Shown here: positions 13,101 to 22,684 of the stretch, piece by piece
Layout: each line of letters starts with the position of its first letter
Numbering within the stretch: position 1 is the stretch's first letter
Origin: Zygnema cylindricum
Lineage: Eukaryota; Streptophyta; Zygnematophyceae; Zygnematales; Zygnemataceae
Assembly (NCBI GenBank): GCA_037447655.1
Contig: JBBHKE010001100.1
Location: 186,001-250,000, forward strand
Length of the DNA stretch: 64,000 nucleotides
Direction of reading: 5' to 3'
The notes under the pieces: model-generated
What the model was told of the DNA's origin: nothing
The model's database searches: none
What the model saw: only the letters and a program-made list of their open reading frames with translations
Made by a program: the position numbers and the translations under genes

Positions 13101-16100
13101 CGCAACAGCAGATGATCTAGTTCAATGTCGGAGTCAGAAATGGACATCAAAAGTGACACAACCAAAAATAATTTATAGGGCTTTCAAGAAAGAATCAGAA
13201 GATAATCATAATGATCTTATCTACCGAACATGGTATGCTAACAATGACTACAATCGCACTCCAGTATTGAAGATACACCATCCTACATTTAAAGTCCCAT
13301 TTTCACAAAAAAAACTAGAGAGGTTGATAAGATCCAAAAATGCCCACCTGCAGGCTAGAATTTGATTGATCGAGTCAATAAGAGCTGCCGCTAAACCTGT
13401 CTTCTCGAGAAGAGCATGCTGGGTTATTAATAGCATGCGGGTATCATCCGAAATGCTTCTGTAGTTGTGGTCACCAAAAACTCTGGTCGAACTCCTGTTC
13501 GTTCAATTTGGATTTGCAATACAAAAGAAAAAAAATAAAAGATAAAAAAATAAATAAAAAATCAATGGAATAGGTGTGCTTACTGTGTGCAAAAAGGCTA
13601 TTGGAAAAAGACGATAAAAAAAAAAAAAAAAAAAAATGAGGTCTGGCGTGGTATCCTATTTTTGTGAGGCGGTCTCATCTTGGTCTAAATACATTAGTCT
13701 AACGGGCATAGGGATACTACAAAGCATTCGTCATATTTTACATCATAGTTACACATCACAAGACCAACACAGTTGAAAAACGTAAGGCTACCTAAGCACA
13801 ATCGGCTTCATCTGAACTAATGACTCTGAAATGTGGTTGTAACTGGCGACTGCATGCAATAACTAACATGCATTCATTTCCAAAATCCAATTCTACGAAA
13901 GTCAAAAAAAAAATGCCCAGGGGCTTGATTCTTACACAATCTGAAAAGAAAAACCCAAAAAGATCTGTTCATCCACACCATTTCTATTAAGCATGAGCAG
14001 TTTATTGGATGCATTACGGAATATCCTGGGCGCAAATTCAAATGTCCCTTTCTACAAACAAGAAGTTATTTTGAAAAGAGTTTTTCATATGGCCACAACG
14101 GTTAGTTCGTGGGTATATGCCATCTCGAAACTCCAAAATATACATAGCACTACACACCATGGTATGGCATGACATGGCATAGCTTCCTATAGAATACACC
14201 GCATAGAGTTGGTGGATTATTAGCGTTAATACTTTATTGGTGTACATTTTTAATCGTGACTTTTTGTGGGCCACTTACTTAAATAGTGCTATTAACAACG
14301 TTTATGATTTCGGGTCATAAAAATACTACCTGGAATTAGAGTGATTAACTCTAATAGCAATGGCTGGCGTAGCATAGATGTCATGATATAACAGAGCAGA
14401 ACACACATCACATTGGCATCACTGCGATCACAGAGTATCACATTGACATCCCATCACATCTTATCCCACTGCATCTATAGCATCCATCACATCACATGAG
14501 CATCAACATCACAGTAGATCGCATCATATTGCATCACGCATTGCGCCAAACCCATCACATCCTATCACATCGTATCATGGTATCACATCGTATCGTACCA
14601 CCACCTTGCATCATATCACAGTACATCCCATCCCATCCCATCCCATCCTGTTGCATCTCGTCACATTACACCTCATTATATTGTATCGCAATGTATCACA
14701 TCGCATCCGATCACACAAACTCTACATCAAATCCTATCACGTCCCATCACATCAGGGTCGCATTGCATCGCATCACATTCCATCCCATCACGCCGCATCT
14801 TATACATCCAATCATGTTGCATCTCATGGCCTCGAACCCAACCATATCCCATCCCATCCCATCCGATACCATCCCATCCCATCCCATCCCATCCCATCCC
14901 ATCCCATCCCATCCCACCCCACCCCAACCCACCTCAGCCCACCCCATCCCACCCCCAACGTTCCATCAACACAATATCAGCATCATATCCCACTCCATCT
15001 CCATCACATTGCACTACATCACACCGCAACACATCGCATTGAACTTCATTCCATCAAATCACATTCTTTCACATCCCATCCCATTGAAACCCATAACTCA
15101 AAGTTTATAAAATTCAATGCAGTGTAAGGCGCAAGAGAACACAACATTGAGACCTACCGCACATGAGGATAAGGGCGAAGGAATTAGAGCTACGAAGACA
15201 TGGTTCACTCGAGTGATTAAAATCTCTTAAATAATAGGAATGCCACACATACACGATTATGCAACAATATCGCCGACATCCTTTAGTGTTAACACCACTG
15301 ATTCAGTTTGTTTTTGTCTTTTTGACCACAGATTACAATATATATATTGCTATCAACCCTTATTGCAGATAGTATATATGCATAATGCCGGACCTTAAAC
15401 CACACCGCCCATCGCTATTAGAGTGAAGGAAGTATTAGTATAAATGTGAAATTAGAATGTGTAATACTAATTCAGTGTAAGGAGACGTGGCGGATTGTAG
15501 CCCACTCCTTCAAATAGTGTTGTTAATACTATTTTATGATTTTCCATAGAAAAGTCGCAAAGTGAATTAGTGTTACTAACGCTAATAACGGGGGCTGTGT
15601 AGTATGATAGTATTAAATCTGTATAGGCAGTAACTTTCTCTTTACACATAGGAATTGGTGGTGCACTGTGCTGACAACTTGGCTGACAAAAATACTTGTC
15701 ACCATCATGGAATGTATTCCGCCAACAAGAAGCCAAAATAGGTCTATGGGACAGAAGATAATATCATGCCCTACAAAATGAGAACTTAAGCTGGGTAACA
15801 TGATAGGTAATAAGCGTGCATCTCAGATTCTGGAACTAAGAAAAAGAAGCAGCTGCTTCCCTTAAAAAGCCTGCAACGACTGCTTGCTGGAAAAAAAACA
15901 ATAAAAGAAAGTGAATAGAGGGCAAATTTCACGGGTTACTTCGAATTGAACGGCTGTCTTCTGAAAATCTTTCCAATTCTACTAAATTGCAATTGCAAAA
16001 ATTCTAGGTCTGATTTGTGTCATTTGACCTCCAAAGGAAAGCACCCATAGTAATTTTGACACAGAATTTGTCTGAAGTGTCAGCATTATGCACGTTTCTC

Positions 16101-16582
16101 ATTCTAAACATCCGTGTATACTTCTCATCCATACCAAATAGGCTGGTGAGTGAGCATGACATATGACAATGAGTCATTTTTCACTCCAAATATTTATTTT
16201 GCTAAAACCACAAACGCTGGAGTAGTCTGTAGAAGCAGGGCTAAAAATTAGGATTTGTGCTAAGACTTGAAATAATTATTGAGAACGCATATAGGTTGAC
16301 GATTAGGTTAACATTAGGTTTACGGTTCCTCAGAAACTGAAAGCAACGTGAAATTCCTTACCCTTCATGAGCATCAACATGACTTCTTTCGACGCCACAT
16401 CCTCCGCACGTGCGACACGCGCGATCCTCGTCACAACGTGTTTCTTGTTCTTGCGAGCGCCTCCTCTTGCCAGTCCCCGCCATTTCCAGAAATTCCTTAG
16501 AAGCATTTCGCGCTTCCTGGGATCCTTCTGGCGATGTAGAAGGGGAGTTTGGCGACGCGATACAGGAGCCACGTGGCATCAT
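4641..16582 (-). CDS. Multi-PAS hybrid sensor histidine kinase, 14 exons
   Basis: Predicted 890-residue histidine kinase with a fused receiver. Exons on the minus strand (high to low): 16582-16362, 13494-13348, 11074-10966, 10519-10352, 10132-9806, 9430-9356, 9121-8855, 8515-8344, 7894-7656, 7399-7290, 6627-6435, 6111-6074, 5796-5460, 4910-4641. All junctions are GT-AG and phases match; the total is 2673 bp. PAS-like regions lie at about residues 95-210, 228-345 and 349-460. The H-box [11 protein letters not shown] has His488. The N-box is [14 protein letters not shown] (about 598-611), G1 is DTGVGI (657), and GGTGLGL is at about 685. The receiver has an Glu-Asp acidic pair, phospho-acceptor Asp802, Thr836 and Lys858. 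No membrane segment or phosphotransfer domain was seen, so a separate HPt protein would be needed to relay phosphate. Exon 1 (first ATG, and its frame) and the weak GTGCCT donor of exon 4 are the least certain parts. Moss PAS-histidine kinases (PHK) are a plausible family. Confidence 0.88.
4970..5118. repeat. Small foldback element in kinase intron 13
   Basis: Arms of about 50 bp (4970-5024 and 5068-5118) pair as inverted repeats with a few mismatches: CATAGATCAAAAGTGCG against its complement at the outer edge, and GGTGAACCCGTAT against ATACGGGGTCACC at the inner edge. It looks like a short MITE. No coding content. Confidence 0.7.
7490..7640. repeat. Homopyrimidine/homopurine tract in intron 9
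   Basis: About 150 bp almost purely C/T on the plus strand, hence purine-only on the transcribed gene's sense strand, with a repeated CCCCTTTT unit at about 7516-7542. It lies just downstream of the exon 9 GTAAGT donor (7655). Such mirror-repeat tracts can form triplex DNA. Confidence 0.8.
10141..10192. repeat. GA microsatellite in intron 4
   Basis: An almost continuous (GA)n run next to the exon 5 acceptor, with a shorter run at 10281-10299 in the same intron. Simple sequence repeat only. Confidence 0.9.
11075..13347 (-). other. Kinase intron 2, no other gene seen
   Basis: A 2.3-kb intron between two exons whose phases match. It is AT-rich, with a TATA-type run at about 12655-12720, and I see no nested gene or clear transposon. 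Confidence 0.6.
14196..14372. repeat. Short TIR element in intron 1, copy a
   Basis: Begins ACACCGC...ATTATTAGCGTTAA and ends with the approximate complement (TTAACTCTAATAGCAATGG...). It is one of several members of a roughly 180-200-bp family in this window (15402, 35670, 36202 and partial copies at 34683 and 47127). Confidence 0.55.
14390..15085. repeat. CATCC/CACAT pentamer repeat in intron 1
   Basis: About 700 bp of degenerate CATCC, CATCA and CACAT units with a pure (CATCC)n core at about 14846-14930. On the minus strand, which is the sense strand of the kinase gene, the core reads (GGGAT)n, a canonical G-quadruplex pattern. The long His/Pro/Ser frames on the plus strand are repeat artefacts. 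Confidence 0.9.
15402..15600. repeat. Short TIR element in intron 1, copy b
   Basis: The start ACACCGCCCATCGCTATTAG pairs with the end CTAATAACGGGGGCTGTGT. The interior shares AGACGTGGC...TAGTCCA-like words with 35670-35844 and 36202-36386. MITE-like, non-coding. Confidence 0.65.
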
Positions 16583-16872
16583 ACTTTTTGGTTCAAAGCG
16601 CGAAATCGCGGCATGAGAGCAGGTTTGCCACATCAGCAGAGTTTGACGATCCAGTAACCGGGGGATAGTTGAATACCAGGGGGATACTTTTGTGCTGTGT
16701 TGCACTTTAGTTTTACACTTCTTCGTACGGCAAAATATGTTCCAGGTGCAGCATTCAGTTTTGGACAAAAAAACGACAAAAAAAACCTTTAACTCATGAG
16801 CACCCACCTTTAATAGTGGAAGGAAACTACGGTATGACAAAAACATGCATATACGAATTAGGGTTAATGCCA

Positions 16873-17905
16873 TAGTTGGTAGGCCTTTGGTAGGCGCACA
16901 AAACTTGGCACTAAACTCGCGTAGGGTAGGCATATTGTATGGGTGTGAGTTGCGGACACTCTTGTACGATCGTACGAATATGACGTATGATCATAGTACA
17001 GCGCACGCCACCTGACGAAATTTTTTAGCGAACTGACGCGGCGTAGGATGACATTCCGCCGGAAAAAAAACGCGGACGGGCAACCTGGTTGGTCAATTTG
17101 AGGCTTTATTTAGTGTGGCCTTCAAAATTGCAGACGCTAATATGACAAATTGTCCTATCGTAAGTTGTGTTATGGGCTTTTCATGTGATCTTCTTAAGAT
17201 CGCTACTTTGATCAGCGACCGTCCGATCGCCCAAATCTGACGGTTGAAATAAAAAACACCTCAAAATTCACAGAAAAAATATTTTTTGTCCGATTTTTTT
17301 TCAAAATTTAGACATGCCGTTTAATTCTCTATCGATCGATGTGCAACTCAACCCTCTTAACCTTTTTTTTCATTTTTCGACCAATACAATATGGGTCTTA
17401 AGGGCATATTGTATGTTTTGCACACAATAGGCATACTATATGGGCCTACTTTCACCTACTTTTGAACTATGGCTAATGCCCATGCAACTGTAAATTAGCG
17501 AGAGAAATTTGTTTTGTAGTGGAAATTCTTCGTACGCGTTTTACGGGTGTTCCAATAACCGAAAACCATAGTTCAAAAGTAGGTGAAAGTACACCCATAC
17601 AATATGCCTATTGTACGCAAAAAATACAATATACCCTTAAGACCCATATTGTATTCGGACCTATTCGAACCAATTAAAACATTCGGACCAAAAATTGGAC
17701 CAATTAAAACATTCGGACCGAAAATTGGACCAATTAAAACATTCGGACCAAAGACTTTTATTTACACCGTCAAATTCGGACAATCGGACGGTCACTAATC
17801 AAAGTAGCGATCTAAGAAGATCACATAAAAAGCCCATAACACAACTTACGATAAAGGCGCCGACCAAAGGCCTACAATAGAAACGCCTACTTTTGAACTA
17901 TGCCG
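16873..17905. repeat. Large inverted repeat upstream of the kinase gene
   Basis: The inner arms (about 17155-17475 and 17565-17850) are complementary, with matching words such as GTGATCTTCTTAAGATCGC and CCTACTTTTGAACTATGG. An outer GTAGGCCTTTGGT word at about 16880 pairs with ACCAAAGGCCTAC at about 17860. The centre is a 90-bp loop. It sits about 300 bp 5' of the proposed kinase start. Non-autonomous foldback element; no transposase. Confidence 0.7.
17671..17753. repeat. 30-bp tandem repeat, about 2.7 copies
   Basis: The unit begins CAATTAAAACATTCGGACC and is repeated at 17671, 17701 and 17731 with single-base changes. It lies only in the right arm of the surrounding inverted repeat, so it probably expanded after that element formed. 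Confidence 0.9.
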
Positions 17906-18037
17906 AAAACAAAACTCGTCACTTGATGTAAGACGATAGACAATTATGTGACATAGTAGACGTCATTTATTTATTTCCAACGTTGTAGACATCTGGTTTT
18001 TTGTGACATTGTCGACGTCATGGACATTTGAGACACT

Positions 18038-18319
18038 TGCGTGGTTCACACTTGAGAAAGGGGAAAACGGTATGGTATGGAAACGGTACTTTTTTTTGTC
18101 CGCCGTGAACTGGCACGTGACGCTAGCTTACGTCAACTAGTGTGTCGTGATATGAGCCACTTGTCCAAACGAAAAGTAAACGCTTTGCGGACATGATATG
18201 TACGAAGCCTTCAAAATCAAACTGTACTGCCACGCAAGCGTCTGTACAGACCGAAAATAACCCCGGAGGAACTTAGAACATGCCCAAAAAAAAAAACCTC
18301 GGGCGCCCGAAAAAAAAAA
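18038..18319 (+). repeat. Flanking direct repeat, copy 1
   Basis: About 280 bp, from GCGTGGTTCACACTTGA to the A-rich end after GCGCCCG, matching 29543-29825 with scattered substitutions. The open frame of the other copy is broken by stops here. Confidence 0.8.
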
Positions 18320-18334
18320 CTTAGTTTCAGTTCA

Positions 18335-19124
18335 GTTTTTAGTATAAAATAAAGATTAAGAAAGTTATTGTAAAATTAGTATTAGAACAGTTATAAGTGT
18401 GTATAATTAGTATTGGTATAGTTTTTCGTCTGTGTTATTGGTATTAGTACAATTTGTCTGTATAATTTGAGTTACTACAGTTATTAGTAACGTATAATGA
18501 GTATTAGTATTGTTATTAGTTTGTAGAATTGTATTTACACAGTTATTACTCTAAATAATTAGTGTTTGTATAATTAGTATTAGAACAGTTATTAGTTTGT
18601 ATAATTAATCTTAACAAATTTTAGTTTGCATAATTAGCGTGAACACAGTTATTAGTCTATATAATTAGTATTAGTGCACTTCTAATACTGTATAATTAGT
18701 ATTAGGACAATTTTTAGTTATGTATAATTTGTATCAGGACAGGAGTATCATTACTTCTACAGTTATTCGTCCGTATAATTAGTATTAACTCGGTTTTTGG
18801 TCTCTATAATTAGTATAAATAGTATAAGTACAGTTATTAGTATGTAGAATCAGTATTAGTACAGTAATTAGTTTGTGTAATAAGTACTAGCACAATTATT
18901 TGTATGTATAACTAGTACTGGTACGCTTATTAGTATATATAATTAATATTAGTACAATTTCTAGTTTTTACAATTAGTGTAGTACAGTTATTCAAATAAA
19001 TTATTCGAATAAATAATTAGTGTTAGTACAGTTATTAGTGTGTATAATTAGTGTTAGTACAATTATTAATAATGCAAAATTGGTAGTAGTCCAAGTTTGA
19101 GTAATGTATAATTGGTATTAATAC
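18335..19124 (+). repeat. Degenerate 31-bp minisatellite, left part
   Basis: Roughly 25 diverged copies of a unit like TATAATTAGTATTAGTACAG plus TTATTAGTCTG. Element 1 inserted at the right edge (target duplication AATAC, 19120-19124). The array continues at 28150. Confidence 0.75.
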
Positions 19125-20186
19125 TGTTGTTTTGAAAAGTCAGTTTTGTGCGTACAAGACAGTTTGTGCGTAACGGCTAATTGAATTTAATATGGAGGTT
19201 CGAATGGATTCACGATTGGGGGAGCGAACGAACGGATATAATTTAAGTGACGTAAAAGACTCATTTAGTGGCGTGAATAAGCATTGACAAATGGACGGCG
19301 GATCGCGAAGCGATCCGAAGTGGAATAAACGAAATGTAAAAATAGGCGCCGCCGGTACGGCGCAACTTCGACGCAGACATGACAACGCAGCTGCGGTTAT
19401 TTTGGATAAATATGCGCCGCCGGTACGGAGCAGCTGCGATGTTGACAACGCAGCTGACGCAGCTGCAGATAATATGATTAGTGTAGAGTTTGAGTAATGA
19501 TATTTGTTTAGTGGTTGCTTAGTGGTAGCTTGGTTTTTGATATACGAAGATTGTGGAGATGTCGGTGTAAATATTATCTACAACATAGGTTTGTCTTTTT
19601 TCAAATTAGTTTATTAGTGTAGATTTGCTCAGTCTGACATACCTCGAACTATTCGGGTATTCTCACATTAGATTAGATAGAGTACGGCTGATATGCCTCC
19701 GTACATTCAGTAGTGAACTCTCTGAGTATAACTTGTAGGACTTAGAATACTTTGTTATCGCAGTCAAGTTTATCAAAGCAATGGCAAACTGTTTTCTGCA
19801 TCTTTGACCTGTTGGTGTGATCAATCTGTTACGTTTTTTCATGTGAAACTTTGTGGAGTTATTATATGATATAGAATCTATATGTGTGTGAAGTTTCATT
19901 GTATTCCAGTATCTTTGTAAGATTCTGTGAACAGTCTAAGTGGTTAGTTTATGAAGCTGTCAACTATATTTGGGAAACTCTGGAGCTTATATCTTCTACA
20001 TGCCTTGGTGGATTTAGCTGTAACTTTGGGAGTTTACAGTGTATACGGTATACTGCACATTGGTGCAGTTTGAGGTGATTCTATTTATTGTGGAGTAATC
20101 TGTGTTGTCTGAAACATAGCTGTTTTTGAGGTAGTCAATGGGTGTTTCCGTGAGTAATCCATGGCTGAAATAGGCTATGGACAACA
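19125..20186 (+). repeat. 5' LTR of element 1
   Basis: 1062 bp, TGTTGT...ACAACA. Near its start is a GTGCGTAC-type word shared with element 3; further in are GGCGGATCGCGAAGC and a GC-rich block of CGCAGCTGCG words. A TATAATTTAA word at about 19237 is a possible TATA box. The last 26 bases carry an in-frame ATG (20161) that opens the Gag frame. Confidence 0.9.
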
Positions 20187-20931
20187 GGTTATGGGCCCAC
20201 ACCCATGGCTACCTATATTTGATGGATCAAAATATCACTACTGGAAGTGTGCGCTCGAGAGCTACTTCGAGATGATGGAGCTAATGGATGTGGTGGACGG
20301 TACCTTGACCGAAATATCAAATGGATGGAAAAGGAAAAATCATGAGTGTCTAAGGGTTATCACGAACTCCTTAACTGAGGATTTGGTAATGTCATACCTA
20401 AGTTTTAAAAGGGCAGCTGAATTATGGAAGAGCTTAGACTGTGTGTATGCAAAGACGTCTTTATATCATTGGCTTAGCAGTATTACCAAAATAATTGAAC
20501 ACAAATATGTAGGAGGTAGTATGGAGAAACACTGTAGTGACTTACAAGTATTATTTGCAGAAAATGATTTGGCAGGAGGTTACTTTACAGATGCTCAACA
20601 AGCTATCTTGTTAATGAGAAGTCTACCTAAAGAATATAAGAGTGCACTAGATCGATTGACTTTAATTGATAAAAAGGATTGGAGTTTAACTATAGCTAGA
20701 CGAGTTGTTCTAGATGAAGAAGCTAATACAAAGGTTTTAGCGCGTGGAAGGAATATAAAAGAATATAAGTCTCAGTTTCAGAAAAGTAAAGGTAATAGTG
20801 AGTTCGGAGATCGGCCGAAGAATTGTTTTTATTGTAATGATTTGGGACATACCTTCAAGGTATGTCCGTCGTATAAAAGTGCACGTGTTACAAGAAATTT
20901 CAAAGATGGATGGGACAACAGCCTAGTTTGA
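20161..20931 (+). CDS. Gag-like protein of element 1
   Basis: 256 residues. The first ATG lies in the last 26 bp of the LTR; a second in-frame ATG lies in the PBS, and either could be used. The body resembles Ty1/copia Gag (UBN2/DUF4219 type): a FDG-x-x-Y-x-x-W start, a helical capsid-like region with LWKSL and LMRSLP words, then one zinc knuckle CFYCNDLGHTFKVC (C-x2-C-x4-H-x4-C) near residues 222-235. Role: capsid and RNA packaging. It ends at a TGA, after which the same frame stays open for more than 370 codons. Coding frame intact. Confidence 0.85.
   Translation: MAEIGYGQQVMGPHPWLPIFDGSKYHYWKCALESYFEMMELMDVVDGTLTEISNGWKRKNHECLRVITNSLTEDLVMSYLSFKRAAELWKSLDCVYAKTSLYHWLSSITKIIEHKYVGGSMEKHCSDLQVLFAENDLAGGYFTDAQQAILLMRSLPKEYKSALDRLTLIDKKDWSLTIARRVVLDEEANTKVLARGRNIKEYKSQFQKSKGNSEFGDRPKNCFYCNDLGHTFKVCPSYKSARVTRNFKDGWDNSLV
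20187..20199 (+). promoter_or_regulatory. Primer binding site of element 1
   Basis: GGTTATGGGCCCA directly follows the LTR. It is complementary to the anticodon stem-loop of initiator tRNA-Met (as I recall it), the half-tRNA primer type known from Drosophila copia. It contains an in-frame ATG of gag. Confidence 0.85.
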
Positions 20932-20994
20932 CCCTCAACAAGAAGAGAATCAAGTGCTTTCGTGAGTGAGAGACAAGACTCGACCAATGACAAA

Positions 20995-22047
20995 ATGCAT
21001 ACACCATGTGTTGATGAATTTATTTACTTACCGACCTTCTATGTTGTTCGGAAAGAAGTGACAGAAAAGGATTCGATTTTTGTCAATATTTCCTATGACA
21101 GATTGGTGAGTGACACAAACTTACTAAAGGAAGAGGCAACTACAATAACAGAATTCGAAGGAAGTGAAGGGCACATGGAAGCGGAAGAAACTGGAAAATT
21201 TATTATCATTGAAAACACTGAAGTAAAAGAAGAGTGTGGAAAGGACTCGGTGTGTGTGCCTTCTTCTTGTGATAAAATGGTGTGTGAGAATGATGTAGAG
21301 GGAGAAGAGATTCCTGAAGTAAGGGGAGTTAAAGAAGTGTATTTAAAATTGATAGAAGAACATTTTTTTGAAAAAGAGGACACTAAAATCAAAATAGAAC
21401 TTAGAGAAAGGGAAAAAGAAGATGATGAGATAGGAAAGATTGAATTGCCACAAAATGGGGAATTAACATCACAAGTGGAAAATACTGTGAATTTAAAAAT
21501 TATTGAACTCAACGAAAAACTGACAAAAACTAAAAAGAAAATGAGGAGAAGGAAGAAAGTTCATGAGAGGGGAAAAAGTCATAAATTTGGAGGAATATGG
21601 AAATTAGGAAAGAATACTAGGAAAAGGAAAGAGCAGCTAACTGAAAAGAGAATCAGAATGAATATATTGAATATAAATACAGTTAAAAGAAGTGGCAGAT
21701 CTATGGAAAAAGACCAAAAATTAGTGAGAAAAATTACACTTTATAGAGGTAATGGGAAGGGAAACCATGGAAAAATTACAAAGTCTATGAACAGATCAGG
21801 AAGTCATAAGAACACAAGGAAAAACAGTTGGAGAAGAAACATGTTACAAAACCGATCACACCGAAGAACGCAACCGGCAACGTTGAGAAAATGTGTGACA
21901 GAAAAATGGGGAGGCTTGAACGACCTTTTAAGAAGTTTTAATGGAATTTTGTGCGGCAACATCAGTAACATATATCAAAGGAAGGGGAAGGCGTGGAAGT
22001 ATGTAACAAGGGAGAATGTGCAACAACTATTTGATAAAAGTGTGTAG
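20995..22047 (+). CDS. ORF2 of element 1, unknown function
   Basis: From the first ATG this open frame gives 350 residues. It is in the same frame as gag and is separated from it only by the TGA at 20929-20931, after which there is no ATG for 63 bases. The N-terminal half is acidic (Glu/Asp-rich); the C-terminal half from about residue 185 is very basic (KKKMRRRKK-type runs). I recognise no pol domain. The block CVDxFIYLPTFYVVR is conserved in element 2, as is the TGA. It could be a Gag extension made by stop readthrough, a separate nucleic-acid-binding protein, or a remnant. Confidence 0.55.
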   Translation: MHTPCVDEFIYLPTFYVVRKEVTEKDSIFVNISYDRLVSDTNLLKEEATTITEFEGSEGHMEAEETGKFIIIENTEVKEECGKDSVCVPSSCDKMVCENDVEGEEIPEVRGVKEVYLKLIEEHFFEKEDTKIKIELREREKEDDEIGKIELPQNGELTSQVENTVNLKIIELNEKLTKTKKKMRRRKKVHERGKSHKFGGIWKLGKNTRKRKEQLTEKRIRMNILNINTVKRSGRSMEKDQKLVRKITLYRGNGKGNHGKITKSMNRSGSHKNTRKNSWRRNMLQNRSHRRTQPATLRKCVTEKWGGLNDLLRSFNGILCGNISNIYQRKGKAWKYVTRENVQQLFDKSV

Positions 22048-22466
22048 GAGACAGATTTCCGACAAAATTTGATAACATGACTAAGTAAATGAATACGACT
22101 AGGAATTCGGATAACATTAAGGAAAAAGAGTTTGGCGTTAATGACGTAGGGGGAGCTGGTACAGGACGAATCTTTCAAGATGGCGGAGGTTGGGAAATGG
22201 TAGCAGGCAGCGGAAACAGTGGTGATGTGTTATTTTTTGCTAAGTCTTTGCATGATGAGTAGTGGTAGTTGTGAAAGAGATTCTTCAATCTCTAATTATT
22301 TTTACATCCTTGCTTTTGCATGTACCTCCATTAGAGTAGAAAGAATTTGCTGACAACTTCGAGTACTGAGTCTAAAGCTTTAGGGGAGTGTTGAAAATGA
22401 AAGCTTTAGTTCTCAGTAGATAACGTTGTGAGGAGGAAGTTAAGGGTGAAAAGGAGCAGCTGCTAG

Positions 22467-22650
22467 GGCTGCAATGTCGAATTAGCGCAGCGTAGCAGCA
22501 TAGCAGTACACGCTGCACTGTATTCATACTGCGTTGCAATATCAAACTAGCGCAGTGTAGCAGCATAGCAGTACACGCTGAACTGTATTCATACTGCGCT
22601 GCGATGTCGAACTAGTGCAGCGTAGCAACATAGCATTACACGTTGCATAT
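22467..22650 (+). repeat. About 67-bp tandem repeat before the polypurine tract
   Basis: Nearly three copies of a unit containing TAGCGCAGCGTAGCAGCATAG and CAGTACACGCTG. Element 2 has about 1.5 copies at 26370-26470, so copy number varies within the family. Confidence 0.85.
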
Positions 22651-22673
22651 TTTTCGGGTGCATGAAACTAAAT

Positions 22674-22684
22674 TTTCGGGGGAG
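22674..22684 (+). promoter_or_regulatory. Polypurine tract of element 1
   Basis: TTCGGGGGAG lies immediately before the 3' LTR start TGTTGT, the expected plus-strand primer position. The same purine end is found in elements 2 and 3. Confidence 0.75.

Noticed and set aside
14496-15127. Two long overlapping plus-strand frames rich in His, Ser and Pro
   Set aside because: They translate the CATCC/CACAT pentamer repeat in two frames at once; no gene structure, and the region is an intron of the kinase gene.
16330-16572. Alternative reading frame for kinase exon 1 (ending VMLMLMKG)
   Set aside because: Joined to exon 2 through the same donor it meets a TAA within about 23 codons, while the chosen frame continues through all later exons.
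17671-17753. CRISPR-like array
   Set aside because: The 30-bp units are adjacent with no spacers, and the genome is eukaryotic. The 31-bp array at 18335 also has no unique spacers.
19291-19497. A 68-residue frame inside the element 1 LTR, also seen at 22851-23057
   Set aside because: It sits in LTR repeat sequence (CGCAGCTGCG block) and has no similarity to known proteins; preservation is expected between two LTRs of one element.
20962-20994. ORF2 of element 1 starting at the serine/glutamate block before the first ATG
   Set aside because: The first codon there is GTG, not ATG. The segment is only translated if the upstream TGA is read through.
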